A DNA stretch of 64,000 bases from positions 248,001 to 312,000 of the forward strand of contig JAQGEQ010000091.1 in the NCBI GenBank assembly GCA_034620365.1. The letters run 5' to 3'. Position numbers and translations under genes: made by a program. Below the pieces are notes generated by a model. That model saw only the letters and a program-made list of their open reading frames with translations. It was not told the DNA's origin and searched no databases. Source of the stretch: Pegea sp. RAD2-039. Lineage: Eukaryota; Chordata; Thaliacea; Salpida; Salpidae. Shown here piece by piece: positions 23,901-37,700 of this stretch (position 1 is the stretch's first letter; every line of letters starts with the position of its first letter).

Positions 23901-26774
23901 AGCTTTTAGATATTTAATGGCAGTTTCTGCCTTTTTTAACAAATGTAGTTTTTTTAAATTCAAGATTTAGATTTAAATTCCTAATCAACAAACATACATA
24001 ATTTATAATGTGAACTAATTATAAACTAAATTTATTTTTACTTTCATCTAAGGAGTCATCTCTGGATGTTTTAGATTGCTCACTAGTTATAAATGATGAA
24101 AATTTGTTGTATTATTATTTGAAAATTATAATTTAACTGTATAACTTACGGTAGCATCACTGAAAGACATATTTATTATAGATCCCAACTAGTTTTTTCT
24201 TTTAGAATTCCCTTTTGCTTTTAAGCTACAACTTGGTTACTAAACTTTAGATGATTCAAATACTCTGTGAACCAGAAACGCAATTTGTAGAAATGCAATC
24301 TGTTATAAAAACGTTTTACAATTCTTTAAATTTCATTCATGAAATTTTACTTTAAACCTTTTAAAATTTTAAATTGTTTTGTTATGTTTGATTTATTCAA
24401 TAATCTGATGCATTCTCTATTTCATTTTCTATTAATTTATAAAACAATAATCGACTCATTTTACTTTTAAGTTACTTATCGATCAAAAGTCTTATTTTGA
24501 AGGTTCTGGCTTTTAAGAAGTTTACTTTTGTTATTTAAACACAGTTTTTATGGCATCATCATTTATTTATTAGATTTATACCTCCTTACAATTTGTTTTT
24601 AAAACTAAGCTTAAATTAAAACTTTTAGATATTCTATGGTTTTATTGAAAAACAAATCAAATTTGTTTATTAATTATTATTCATAATTAAATTAATTAAA
24701 TCAAAGTTGTTCAATATTAACAAACTACTTAAAAAGATAACGATTGTACTATTTTCAATTGAGCTTGTGATAATCTTATTACAACTAGGTTGAAACACTC
24801 AGACTTATATTGAGAATATTTAATATTTTCTACTGAATCAAAAAGTGGCTGTGTTACTGACTCTAAAAACGTTTTTAGATTCTTTTAGTTTCAAGAAAAA
24901 CTTTGATAAATTATAAAAGTTGAATTGCTAATTCTTAGCTAATATACTTTGATGATTTCATATAAGTGTGTCTCTTATAGGTCTTAAAATCTTCAAATAA
25001 GTTTTTTTGTTGCTTATTGATATCATTAACAGTTTTTACGAAGAATATGTGAAGTATTATGAGAAAAGTACAAGTTGAAATTATAGAACATAATTTCTTA
25101 CTGAGCAAAAAGAACGTATACAAAGAAAAAGTAATTTATAACCTTAAGTTAAAGTCGAAAAGCTGTCAATTTGTTCTATGTTTTTACTAAATATAACTTG
25201 ATAAATGATAGCAGCAACATTTTACTAGCGTGTTTAGATTTACTACATTACTATAATTTAAGTATAAACTCACCAAGCTCTTTATCATACAAATAAAAAA
25301 TAAATTGAAAGATTGAAATTTTACGCTCTGTTAACAAAAAGATAAAAATCTTATTTATGTTGCTATGAAAATAACTACAAAACCAACTTTTTTAGTAAAA
25401 AAATTTAAGTTTTACCTTCAAAATGCTCAGTATTTTTATAGTGTTTATAATGCAAACTTAAATCATTAAATTTTCTTACTATTACTGTAAGTATTTTCTA
25501 ATTTAATATCAAATAAAGTTGCAAATTAAAAACTGATTCATATTAGGAATTAAGTTTCTCTGTGTACAGAAAAAGAAGAAAAAAATAAAATATTTATAAA
25601 AGTTTTCATTGACTTTAATCTAAAATAAATAAAATATAGAAAAAATAGATTTACCTACTGGAAAAGTTGTTTGAAATAAATAAAATTAATTCTTCAAGCT
25701 AAAAGTTGTGTTTCTTGGTTTTTTTTATGAATTAATGTTTAATTAACTTAATGTATTTTTGACCAAAAGCTTTTTCCTAGAAAATTTTATAAAATTAAAT
25801 ATAAGTTAATCTTGAATTACTTAACTCATAGTTAGAATCTATTAACTTTATTTTTAGTTAAGTTATCTGAGGGTTAACAGCTTCAAGTTCCTAGTTATTA
25901 GCTATCTTCATCACTAACTTAAACTATATTTTGAACAATTTTTTATCTTTAGCGATTACTTGAAATACTGAGCTAAATAATTAGGTTATAACTGCAAAAT
26001 TATACTGACCAAAAATATTGGTAACTAATTTACTATTCTATTCTTTTATAAAAGTAATTATTGATCAACTTTTTGAAACAGATTATTGAATTCTTTATGA
26101 AAGTATTTTCTACTTGAAGTACCCTAACTGATTACATTTTTTCAGTTCTTGTTTAGCCTTAATTCGATTTTCTTTTTTGAAAAGTATACTGTTTTCGTTT
26201 TTCTTAATTTTTTTTAATAGTAAATTTAAGCTTGTGATTTTATTAGTTGCATAAAATACAGAGTTTTAAAAGACTTTTCTTGAAACTAGAACTAAAAATT
26301 GACCAATTAAAATCATATTATGGTATTTATCATTTAAATATTATGTTGATAAAAAGTCAATTACTCAGATAAAAGAAAATTGTAACAGAAATTAAAATAA
26401 AATTCCAAATAAGTTTATCGACTTTATTTAACTATTTTAGTAATTCACTAATAAAAAAAAACATTTGTTTATCTTCTACAATCTTCCTCAACAGATTAAT
26501 GATGCAAGTAGGATGCAGTTTTTTACCATAAACTTCTTGAGATGTTTGTACATCTTGTCAGGGAGGTCACATCTTCATGATTCTACAAATTACTTCGCCA
26601 AATATCTATTGATCAAAATTCATTTTTTAAATCCTCACTTCTGATTCAACACGATAGAATTTTGACTCTATATGATAAAAAAAAAGGAAATAGAATCATT
26701 TGTTGACTCACAACACTTTTTAATTGATAGATTCAATTACTATAAGCTTTGTTTTGTTAGCAAACATGCAAGCG

Positions 26775-26811
26775 ATACCACCAAGGTTTTCGACTGATCG
26801 GGTGGTGGTAT
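26775..26811. repeat. Inverted repeat, 9-bp arms
   Basis: ATACCACCA (26775-26783) and its exact reverse complement TGGTGGTAT (26803-26811) are separated by 19 nt. This is a GC-richer island in very AT-rich sequence. No coding context; possibly a remnant of a transposon end. Confidence 0.4.
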
Positions 26812-26967
26812 TTACGAAACAATCTTAAGCCTTACGATATCATATGCAAATGATTTACTTCAATATTTTTAAACTGCTAAAAATTCGCTTATCAATTTTT
26901 GTAACAATCAATTATTCCTCCTAAAAAAAGTCTACTTGTGCAGACTACATCACTAATTGTAGTAATC

Positions 26968-27329
26968 ATGACTCTTGATATAGAGCTTCATTCAAATTAA
27001 TAATTCTCAATCTGCTGGATGCAGACAGACCATTTGGGTCTAGAGATAGCTTACTTGGCTTCAACAGTGTTCATCTTTTATATAAGAAATTTTGTCACAA
27101 TAAAAATAATAAATCTATTTTCGGATAGAATCTTATTCAAATCTATACTAGGTATTGCAAAAAGAAACTATCTTAACCGTTGCCAAGCTGTAATTAAGCT
27201 CCAATAACGCTAAAACAACTTGCAAAGAAATAAAGTAAACCTTATAAGTATTTATAAAATAAATTATATTAATTTGGATAAATTGTGATGATAATGACTC
27301 TTTATATAGAGCTTTATTCAAACTAATAA
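26968..27329 (+). repeat. Imperfect direct repeat, two 36-nt copies
   Basis: Two copies, at 26968-27003 and 27294-27329, begin ATGACTCTT and share the core ATATAGAGCTT with only a few mismatches. They lie 326 bp apart in the gene-poor spacer. They may flank an old insertion or be part of a decayed dispersed repeat. Confidence 0.4.
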
Positions 27330-28761
27330 AGCGACAAACACAACGATAAATGTATTAACGATACACGCTATCTACAACCAGTGTATTCCCAAATGACAAA
27401 GGTTAGTACAAGAATGACATTAATACATTTACGTCAGCGGCAAAATACTTTACTTTTATACCATAATATTCAAACGGTATCTATATATCTGTAAGTTTTT
27501 TAAGTTGTTTGAAAACAATAAAAGTTCTTAAAACAAAGACTTTGATAGTGTTAGATGTGTTGTTTTGATTAACAATGATCAATATCATATTTTTTAACTA
27601 CTACCTATTACTGAAACCTTTAATTTCTAATTTAAAACATACTTTAGGTTTGTAATCACATTTTAAGACTTTACAACAATTGTAAAAGTTTTACGATAAC
27701 TTGATAAAAACAATTTTATGTTGAGTAGAAAAAATCATTTATTTATTTGGTAAAATATTACACTTAAACAGAAATCTATAAACTAACCATCTCAATTAAT
27801 ATGTAACTTTGACAACGTTTCTTTGATTTTCAAAAGATACAATTAGTATAACAAAAAACAATTTTTTATCTTGGTCAGAGCTATATTCTTATTTTTTAGC
27901 AACTACAAAACTAATTACTTTATTAGTTTATGGCACAAAACAGAATAGTTATCTTCCAATTGAACACGTTTGTCATTTAAAGCATTAATTTAAAGTTTTT
28001 CGCGATCTAAAGTATTAAGTACATCATCTATTGGTTTTCTATTTTGATTTAAAATTAATATTTCATCAACAAACCATTCTAGCAAACAAAAGTTTTTCTT
28101 ATTTGAATTAAATAATTAACAAATATGAATAAATTTAAGTCATCATTGTTGTTATGAAATACTTTTGGAAAGTTTATTAAATTTCAACTTATCACATTTA
28201 ATACTCAAAAACTTTTTGTAATCCACCTCAAGGACTTCTTAAGAGCTTCTGGACTACTTATCAGGCAAATTTAGTAGAAAGAGAGGTTTGGGTATCAGTA
28301 AACAAAACATCAGACTATAATTGTAAAAAAGCAAGATAAGTTTCTTGTTTATGCTTTCAAGATTATTTTATTAACTTCACAAAACTGAAAATTACTTAGG
28401 GTATGTTTAAAGGCAGTTTTCTTACAACTGGTCATGTGAAAAAAACCTCGGATAAAATCACACATAACGTTACATCACATCGCTGTTTACGAACGATCAG
28501 TACTAAGCAAAAAAGTATTATTTGATTTTTTCGTTTTAAGTTCACTTCTTATCTCAAAATGATTTCTGCCTTTTTCACAGCTTTAACACCAGCTTTTCTG
28601 CCTATCGAAGCGTAACGATGAGAATTAGATGAATATCAAGATAGCATCTTGTACTAGTTGAGCGTTAGCTTTCTAAGGCACACTGCTGAAATAAAGAGTT
28701 TCAGCGTGATCCAAGCCTAGTGCAGTTGTATTTACTTAACACTTTTTATTTGAACAATATA

Positions 28762-31700
28762 ATGGATAGGTGCTTGTGGGTTACTTTGTTTGTTATTTTG
28801 GCGTATGCAGCAAATGGTGTTTTATCTTACACTGGCAGGTAATTCATGTTTTAATACTATATTTTAATAATATCTTTTTTGAGCTCTATTGATTTCTGTG
28901 TATTAAAACTAATATTTGCTAATAAGCTTTTAAAGGATTTCTAATTCACTCAAAGTTTGTGAGTTTTTTGAAACTAAAGTCAGAATTTATCACAAACTAT
29001 TTTTTCATTCACTTGTTTAGTTCCTACATTTTATTTATCGTAATTTTAATGTCTTTAAACTTATTTTAAAACTGAGTTTTAATTTTTTCTACAAAATAAA
29101 ATAAAACCTGTTTGGATAGCATTGAAGCTTTGTAAACTAAAAACACTTTTATAATTTTTATCAATTTAAAACTGATAAATATATTCTTATCTTTGGTAAA
29201 TAAACAAAATCTTTAAGTAATTATGATTAGATAAACGTATCAAAATGCTTAAGTTGTAAACTTTTTTTTTATCTTCTTTTACTTTAATATACATCAACAT
29301 TTTTTAAAGTTTCTTAGATTTTTTCAAGACTAACAAACAAATGATATAAATATTTTTAATGAGCAAAGCTACAAGGAGAAAATAGATTTGCTTTAAATTT
29401 ACTAAAATAAACTTCAAAATACTTTTTTATCGAGACAAATTAAATGTTTTGTTTCGATTTGAAAGTTTATGACTTTCATATAAGTTTCATAAAGATTAAA
29501 AACTCCAATTTTTCAGTGGGTACATCATGACTTCGCCTGCAGTGCTGAGAGCAGGAGTCAATCATCGAGTGAAGTTTCGAATCTTTAACGAAGGTCCTAT
29601 AAGAGTTAACGCAAATCTTTTCGACTATCGAAGTCGATTAATTTCAAGTGATTCTCAAGAAATTAATAACTCAGGGTATTTGAACATTAAGGTAAGTTTT
29701 GATAATCTGGTTTGGATAAAATGGTTTCTAACAGTGTAATTAGGTTCCTTCTGGAGTTGAAGGTCATGCAACCTTGAAAATCTGTGGAAATTGCTTTTTA
29801 ACTCGTGGTTATACTTTTCGAAACTCAACTACAATAACTATAGTAAAAAAGGGATCTTCAGCTTTTATTCAAACAGACAAACCGATTTACAAACCTTCAC
29901 AAACAGGTCATTGACAAAACTTTAATCTTTTTTAACCCTCAGCTACAGTATGTTTTTCTTTAAATAATGAAAATGTTGTTTCATGTACTTTTCACATATG
30001 CGATTACAACTACAAAACGTTTTCTTTCTAACTTAATTTTTTGTCTACTTCATTTATTTTATTGATCTACTGTAATGTCCTTCAACAAACTGATCTGTCG
30101 AGTGTTATAAGGCTTTTGTTGAACTTTTTGTTGAATATTTTGAGTTTATATTAAAAAATCATGTTTTATACAAAGTATTCTTACAGTTCTTGTTAACATA
30201 TTTACTGTGGATCGAGACTTGAAACCAATAAATGAAAATGTAAGTTATTAAAAGTGGGAAAAACATAACCTTCAATTTTAACATTTTGATTTTATTACAG
30301 ATGACTGTTTATGTAAAGGTTAGTTTTGAAATATTTTCTTTTATTACTTTAATTTAAATTTGAGATCAAAACTAAGACTTCAGTATTTTAGGATCCAGAT
30401 GACACAAAAATTGCTAAATGGGAAAATCTTCGACCAGTTTGTTGTGGTATTTTTCTTTCAAAAAATTCTAAATAATTTTCTAATAATGTGTTGATTAAGA
30501 AAACTGAATAATTTGAATATCAAAATTGCTACTCACAATTCAATTTAATTATTAGAAATAAAATAAACATCAACACTCTCTATAAAGGAACGAAATTTAT
30601 CTTCAAACTAATGATGTGATTTTTAGGGGTTGCAAATTTTTCTTTTCCTCTTTCTGATCAACCTAAATTTGGTCATTGGAAAATTGTGGCTGATATTCAT
30701 GGCGAGATTTATCAATACGATTTTGAAGTACAAAAATATGGTACAAAAACTGATACTTTTTTAAGAATAACTTGACAATTATTTGCTTTTGATTTTTTTT
30801 AAAGTAAGGTAACCTTCTTGTTTACTTTTTATGATAGTTCTTCCAAAGTTCAAGATTATTATAACCCCACCTGCGTTCTTCTCTCGTGACTGTGAAGATA
30901 TAAAAGTGGACGCTAATTATGTTTTTGGCAAGCCAGTTATTGGAACTTTAACTGTTAATATGACTGCAGATATTGGTAGTTATTTAGCGCGTAGAGGACT
31001 GTACTTCCCCAAAACTATCATTAAAAAAGTTAAGGTATTGTTAAAAAACTGTTATTACAAACATTATTTATCTGTATAAAGTCTTCAGCTTGTATTAAAG
31101 GTTACATATTTTAAACTTATCTCTTACAGTTAATCCAATTAATTAGTTATGCTTCGAATAAGCTAAATACATCTTTCTCGAACTAATATTAATTTCCTTG
31201 CCAATAATTTCAGCTAAATAATATTTTACAGATACGCCAAACTTCTAAACTTACTATATGTTTAAGTGAACTTATTCCACAAACTCTTGAACCAAATTAT
31301 AAGGGTTTCTTACGAATAAACGCTAACGTTGTAGCATCTGATGGTTCATCATTTACTGCATATGATGACTCTACGCCAATTGCTAGTCATAAAGTTGATA
31401 TTGCATTTACTTATGATACGAAAAATAATTTCAAACCAGGCTTAGATTATTTTGGAAAGGTAAGAAACTTCTTTCTATTTTGTTCAAATCATTTGTGCCA
31501 AATAAATTTCTATGATAACTGCCTATTCATTTCAAAAAGTTTAAAAATTATTAAAAATGATAAATTGAATATTTACTTTTGATCAAAGTTACTAGCTTGA
31601 AGGTGAGAGCTTCTATTTGAATTTCTAGGTTGAGTGTAAAAGTCTAGATGGTAGTGAAGCTGCTAATATAACAGTGTTGATACGTGTAATAGTTGACGGG

Positions 31701-34700
31701 GAAGAGTTTACAAAACAAGAATCACTTTCAAATGAAATTGGAGTCGCTTACTTCAAGATACCTGCCTTAGTTGAGAATGACAAAAGAGTATTGATTGAGG
31801 TACTTCATGATATATATACAATAAAGTTAAAATTTAATAAGTAATAAATGTTGTATGCAAATTTTCTAAAGAAAAAGACTAGAATAGTGATTATTTGATT
31901 GTAACTTTTCACAAAGACTTTTAAGAGTTTGTATAAATTGTGTGTTTAGGCAATCGTGCTTGAAGTTGAAGGAAAGAGAGTTGAATCAACTAGATATACA
32001 ACAATTTCTAAACAAATTTCAGGTTGGAACTCCCCAAGTAGCTGTTATATTCAAGCAGTTGGGCCTCAGAAAGAGATAGAGGTGATTTTGAAATTATTTT
32101 TTAATATTCAGTATGATAGAAGTTGTTCATTAAATCCAAACTCTATAAAACTTTTTAATCTTATAAGACTTTAAATAATTTTGAAACTCATAGTTTGATT
32201 CCTACAACATTTAATAAATAGAAAATAAATAAGTTTCATGATTTATATATCATAGAAAAATTTATTGTTAGTGGATATCAGCCATTGTAAAAACTCACCA
32301 CCAAGGTGCAGTGTTCTTTAGAAGCTGTAATTTACAACTCTTATCGTTTGAATAGTAAGCAGACGATAAGTCACGTGACTTTTTTATATCCACTTTGCAG
32401 TCCGGAAACCATTTTAAAATTCACATTCACTCAACTTGCCCATGTGATTTTACACTTATGTACGAGCTCATGTCACGTGGTAACATTCTTCTAAGCGATT
32501 CACAAGTTGTTTCTTCTCATAACAGCAAGACTTCTGAAGGTAAAAATAAACATTGAAGCTTGACATGATAAATAAACATTAGTTTTATCTTATCTCAAGT
32601 TGATTTGGTTTAATATAACCAAAACTCTGTTTTTTTGGATGAAATTAACAGCATTTTTATATATTAATTCAACTTGTTTAAAGTAGAAACTGAACAACAT
32701 ACTTGTCACACATCTTTGTTCATCAATGTAACTGATGATATGGCTCCACTGTCTCGACTACTTCTTTATTACGTCAAAAGAGACGGAGAGGGAGTAGCAG
32801 ATAGTATAATGATCCCAGTAAAGCCAGTACTAAAAAATAAAGTGATGTTTTATTTCAATAAAAAATATTTCCTAATTTGTGCTTTCACTTCAGGTAAAAG
32901 TAACTTCTACAAAGTTTACAGTTGCGCCTGGAAACGAAATAAAGATTGGAATAGAAGGCAGGGCTGGCTCTTGTGTATGTTTAGCAGTAGTTGATAGTAG
33001 TGTCCATTTGATGAAACCAGGATATATGCTATCACTAGAAAAGGTTTTTCTTATTCGTTATATTTTAACTTTTTGTATATATTGGTTTATTATTATATAT
33101 AATTTAAATTAAAATATTAATATTGTTTTATAAGCCTTTTAATAAAGGTTAACTTTTTATAATTAGTAATGTAGTGCTTTTTGTCAAAACTTTTCGACTT
33201 GAGTTAAACTACATTTGTCTGTTAAATGTGTGACTGATTTAAAAAACTGGTTAAAGTAATGCACAGTACCAGAAACTTACCTTGAACTACACAAACAATC
33301 TTGTAAAAAAATCTCTTATTATGCAAATTGATTTTAGGCTCAGTGGTAAAGAATAATGAAGAATTGTGTTAAAGACTTGTTTTATAAAAAATTTTGTAAA
33401 ACCCATTTGACAAAAGTGTGTAAGCATAAAAGAAATTAACTGCAGACAAACCTTCAATTAGTTTTCTAAATGCTTATTTTAGCAGCTTCACACCTCATTA
33501 AAGATTGTTTATTTTTCTTTGAAATACCTTTCACGTTAAAACTGAACATTCTAATTTCAATAATAAACTGCTCATAACCTTTCCATCATTTAAAATAGTC
33601 TTGAATTAAATGTCCACTAGAACTTTATAGTTGTTTATATTTATCGAAAGTTAATAAAAACTTTCATGAATAAACTCAAAACCAAATAAGAATTAAACTA
33701 CTAAACTCAATTTCTAGAGTTTTTATAAAGCTTTTTATAGTTTTAAATTTAGTATCTTTCTTAGACATATGTTAGTTTTAGTACTTTTTGGTTTCAAAAC
33801 TTAGTTATTTGGATATTCAGCAAGATATGAATTGTTACTTTGATATAAAATCTCAAAATCTGCTAACATAATGAATATTAAGACTTGATAGTTAGAAGTT
33901 CTAAGAGCTTAACTAAAATCTTATAAAATCCCGTAATCGATAATAATAACCGTAAACAACAAAAAGATTGAAATTAGAAAAGTAAACAAAATTTTAAATG
34001 ATTAAATTCCATTATTTTTCGAGAAGTTTTTTTATAAGTTATGATATTTTGTATAACATAACAATTTTACATTCATATTTTTTTTGAGATTAAATAGGAT
34101 TACATATAATTATAAATTGATAAGAAGCTCACAATTTCTTTAAGCTTTCTTAATTAACCGTGAAACCACAAAGTAATTTAAATTTTACTTAATCTAACCA
34201 CTAAACCACTTTACTATTAGCAAACATAAATGATTAAAAAGCTTGTATTGTTCAGTATCAGCAACAATACATCTAATAAGTTGTAAGACTTATGACTTAT
34301 CATTTCTCTTTTATAAATATTTAATTTCAAATTGTAAGGCTTTGCAATTATAACAATTTTGTTGTACTTAAAGCTATTGTAATGACTATAAATCGAATAT
34401 AATAATGTTCAATTTTAAATAAGTCCTTATAAATTTGATTTTTCAAATACTTCTTAAACTGAAGAACTAATATTTCTGTTTGTAACTTAAACTGGAGAAA
34501 TATTATTTCGAAACTATTCAATGATTTTGTTCAATTATTTATGTTTTTACTTCTTAAGCTTTTTTATGAAGCAAACATTTTAATCATAGCTTTTTTATAA
34601 AGCTCTTGAAACTTAACAACTTTCTGTTATACCATTTCAATTATCAGCAAGTTGCTTCTTGAAAATAAATCTAAGATAAGATAAATTGTAGGCAACTTTT

Positions 34701-37700
34701 GTTTGAAAATTATATACAACTTTTGCAGACAACTTTTTAGAAGTTAATTGTTAACATAAAAAACTAGAAAAGATAAAAATATCTTCTTTATAAATAAAAT
34801 CTCTTTAAATCGAAACAATCAATTAAAGTTTAAAATTTACAGCATAGTGAAATGATTTAATTCAAAATTTATAAAAAAAAATATTCTTAATTCCCAGATA
34901 TTTAAAGAACTGGATGAATATGACTTGACTAACATTGAAGATAGTGATTGGAAAGATAGAAACAGTCACTATGGGCAACGCTCGATGCAAACACATGATG
35001 CTAAATTTGCTTTTCTCAATTCTGGATTAACAGTTATGACAGACGTAGTGAGCTTGAACTACAAGGAGACTGTTCTCTATACCGAAGATCTTCGTATGGA
35101 AAGAAGAAGAAGCTGGCGTAGAAGGCCGCGCCGTCGTCTTCGCTCATATTTTCCTGAGACTTGGATGTGGAGTTGCTTTAATCTTGAGTGAGATACTTGT
35201 TGAAGGAATAAGGTCATCTATGAAGATATGACTTTATATTACAGATCCGATTATGAGAATAAAACAGTTCGAGTTCCTGATTCAATCACTACATGGCAAG
35301 CAGATGCTGTTTCTTTGGACGCTGAGAACGGCATTGGAATCGCTAAACCCAAAAATATCCGCGTTTTTAAAGAGTTTTTTGTCGACTTTTCTCTTCCTGC
35401 ATCAGTTGTCAGAGGAGAGCAGGTCCAAGTGAAGCTCACAGCTTATAATTATCTAAACGTTTGTACCAGGGTAAGTTGTACAGCTCTATTAGTTTTAATA
35501 AAAATCACTTGGCTTATTTTTCACCTCCAAAGATTTACAAGTAATTGGTTTTAGGTTCGTCTAACGGTTTTGCCAGGAAGAGGTGTGTCTTTTGTACGTA
35601 GTCCTAGCAGAGTTATGAGAAGATTTGTTTGCGTGGGTCAACAATCTTCTTTTACTGTCAATATATCTTTACAATTTAATGAACTTGGAAATAAGCCAAT
35701 AAAAGGTTGAAACTTGTTTTTGATAATTTGTTTTTAGATTACGTTTTATCTTTTGTTGAGCTTTTTATATAACAACAGCTTAAAATTAAACTTTGTGTTT
35801 GCGTTGTTTTGGCATAATTGAATGTAACAATACTGCTGTAAGTCTAGATGATGATAGAAAAATTAGAAGATTATATACCAACTAAATAAATTATCTGAAG
35901 CTGCAAATTTCTGCAAAATTATATTTTATCTATATGCAATGTCTATTTTGCATTTAACTTCATAAAATTGAAGATTTTTTGAAAATATTTAATCATTAAC
36001 TTCACCTGAATTTTCATGAAATTTTATCAAAAACTTAATTTATAGCATATTCTGAGGCTGCTGTTGGAGCAACAACTTGTTGTCCTGACGATTACTCTTT
36101 ACTGCCACGTGTGGTTGCATCTGATGCGTTAGTCAGAAAAGTTGCCGTTGAAGTAAGTATTAAAATAGAAACCTGAGTGGTTAAAGCAATTAAAATATTC
36201 GTACTTCAAAGTCTTATTGAGACAATCAAGAAATAAAAATAAAATTTTGATTGATCTTCAAGATATTACAATTTAAATCAAATTAAAAAATGTTTGTTTT
36301 ATTAATATGTTTTAAAGCTTTAATCAAACAATATTTTTAATATAATAAAACTGTAGGATTGTAAAATGTAAATAGAACTACAAAATAAAAAAATCTTTTC
36401 TCACAAAACAGCTTACAGATTAACTTTTAATATTTGCTTCAACTAAAGAAAGTATTAAAAGATCAAAAATAAAGGATTAAACTTTTGTGCATTACTTGCA
36501 TGTTTAGGTTGAAGGCTTGAAAAGAGAGTATACACACAGTGTGCTTTTTTGTCCGAATGAAAGAGTAAATATCACCACGAAAGGAGGTTACTTGTTTCAA
36601 TTTCTGCGTATGCCTGAAAACCGAAATGATTTCGACTTTCTTGTTAAAGGTGAGTCTAAATGTTTACATTCTAAGTTATCAGATAAATTTTAAGTTTTAA
36701 TTAATTTCAAAAACAGCCTCGGAAAATGTTCATGTTGTTCTAACCGAAGAGGAGAACCGTTCATCAGATGCTTATGAGATAGTTTTGGGCGGATATGGAA
36801 ATCTTCAATCTTGGATTGAACGCAACGGCGAACGCTTAGTAACCGCAGCCACTGACCAGATCCTATCTGATGCCCAGTATCGGTCGTTTTGGATATCTTG
36901 GGCCAACGGGGATATACAAGTTGGACGTGGACGCACAATAAGCGAAGAATCGCGTTTTATGCAGTGGAGGGAACCTACTGGACAGGTTACTGTTATCAAT
37001 GTTGGGTTTGCAACTGATGGAGGTTCTGAAGGAGACTTTAAACTTTGGAAAGCTACAGGTTTAGATTTAAAGTCTTTTAAATTTGTCTTGATTAAAATTT
37101 GACAGATTTTGTTGGGACTATGCACGGTTGGTTTGAACTTGCTACGCCAGCGCATGCCATTTCTGATTCTCTACATGCAAAGGCAACTCTACTTGGTAAG
37201 AAATCTGCAGTAATCAGCTAAAAAGAATTCTTACTCAAAATCATTAATCGTAGAATAAAATTTAAAATGAATTAATTACAGGAGATGTTATGGGGCCGAC
37301 TTTAAAGAATTTAAACAACTTATTAAGTATGCCGTTTGGTTGTGGGGAACAAAACATGGCAAACTTCGCCCCAAATATTTACATTCTTAAATATCTTAGT
37401 TCCACCCGACAATTAACTGATAAGATCAAAAAAGAAACGATTCATCATCTGCAAACAGGTGATTAAAGAATAAAGTTTTTAATATAAATACTTTCTAAAT
37501 TGAATTTTTACTTCTTGTATTGACGAATGATTTTAAATGATTTGTAGGATACCAACGACAACTAACATATAAAAGAAAAGATAAATCTTTTAGTGCTTTT
37601 GGTGATCGAGACTCCTCTGGAAGCATGTGGTCAGTCTTTAAACTATTTTCTAGATGTTTTTATCAAAATTTGTCGATATCATTATCATTAGAAGACTTTA

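Larger units (their letters stand above)
20924..28761. other. Gene-poor AT-rich spacer
   Basis: About 7.8 kb between the 5' end of the SLC7 gene and the 5' end of the CPAMD8-type gene (divergent pair), so promoter sequences of both should lie at its two ends. ORFs at 24935-25123 and 27019-27207 show no recognisable feature. The only structures I could see are an inverted repeat at 26775-26811 and a direct repeat at 26968/27294. Confidence 0.5.

Noticed and set aside
20924-28761. Search for CRISPR arrays, rRNA or functional tRNA genes in the gene-poor spacer
   Set aside because: No regularly spaced repeats or folded RNA genes were seen, and the window is animal nuclear DNA.
32306-32494. 62-codon plus-strand ORF in the CPAMD8-type gene
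   Set aside because: Wrong frame; the true exon 32401-32539 is read in another frame with good splice sites and family match.
36805-37155. 116-codon minus-strand ORF
   Set aside because: Antisense of the FAMeT exon of the CPAMD8-type gene.
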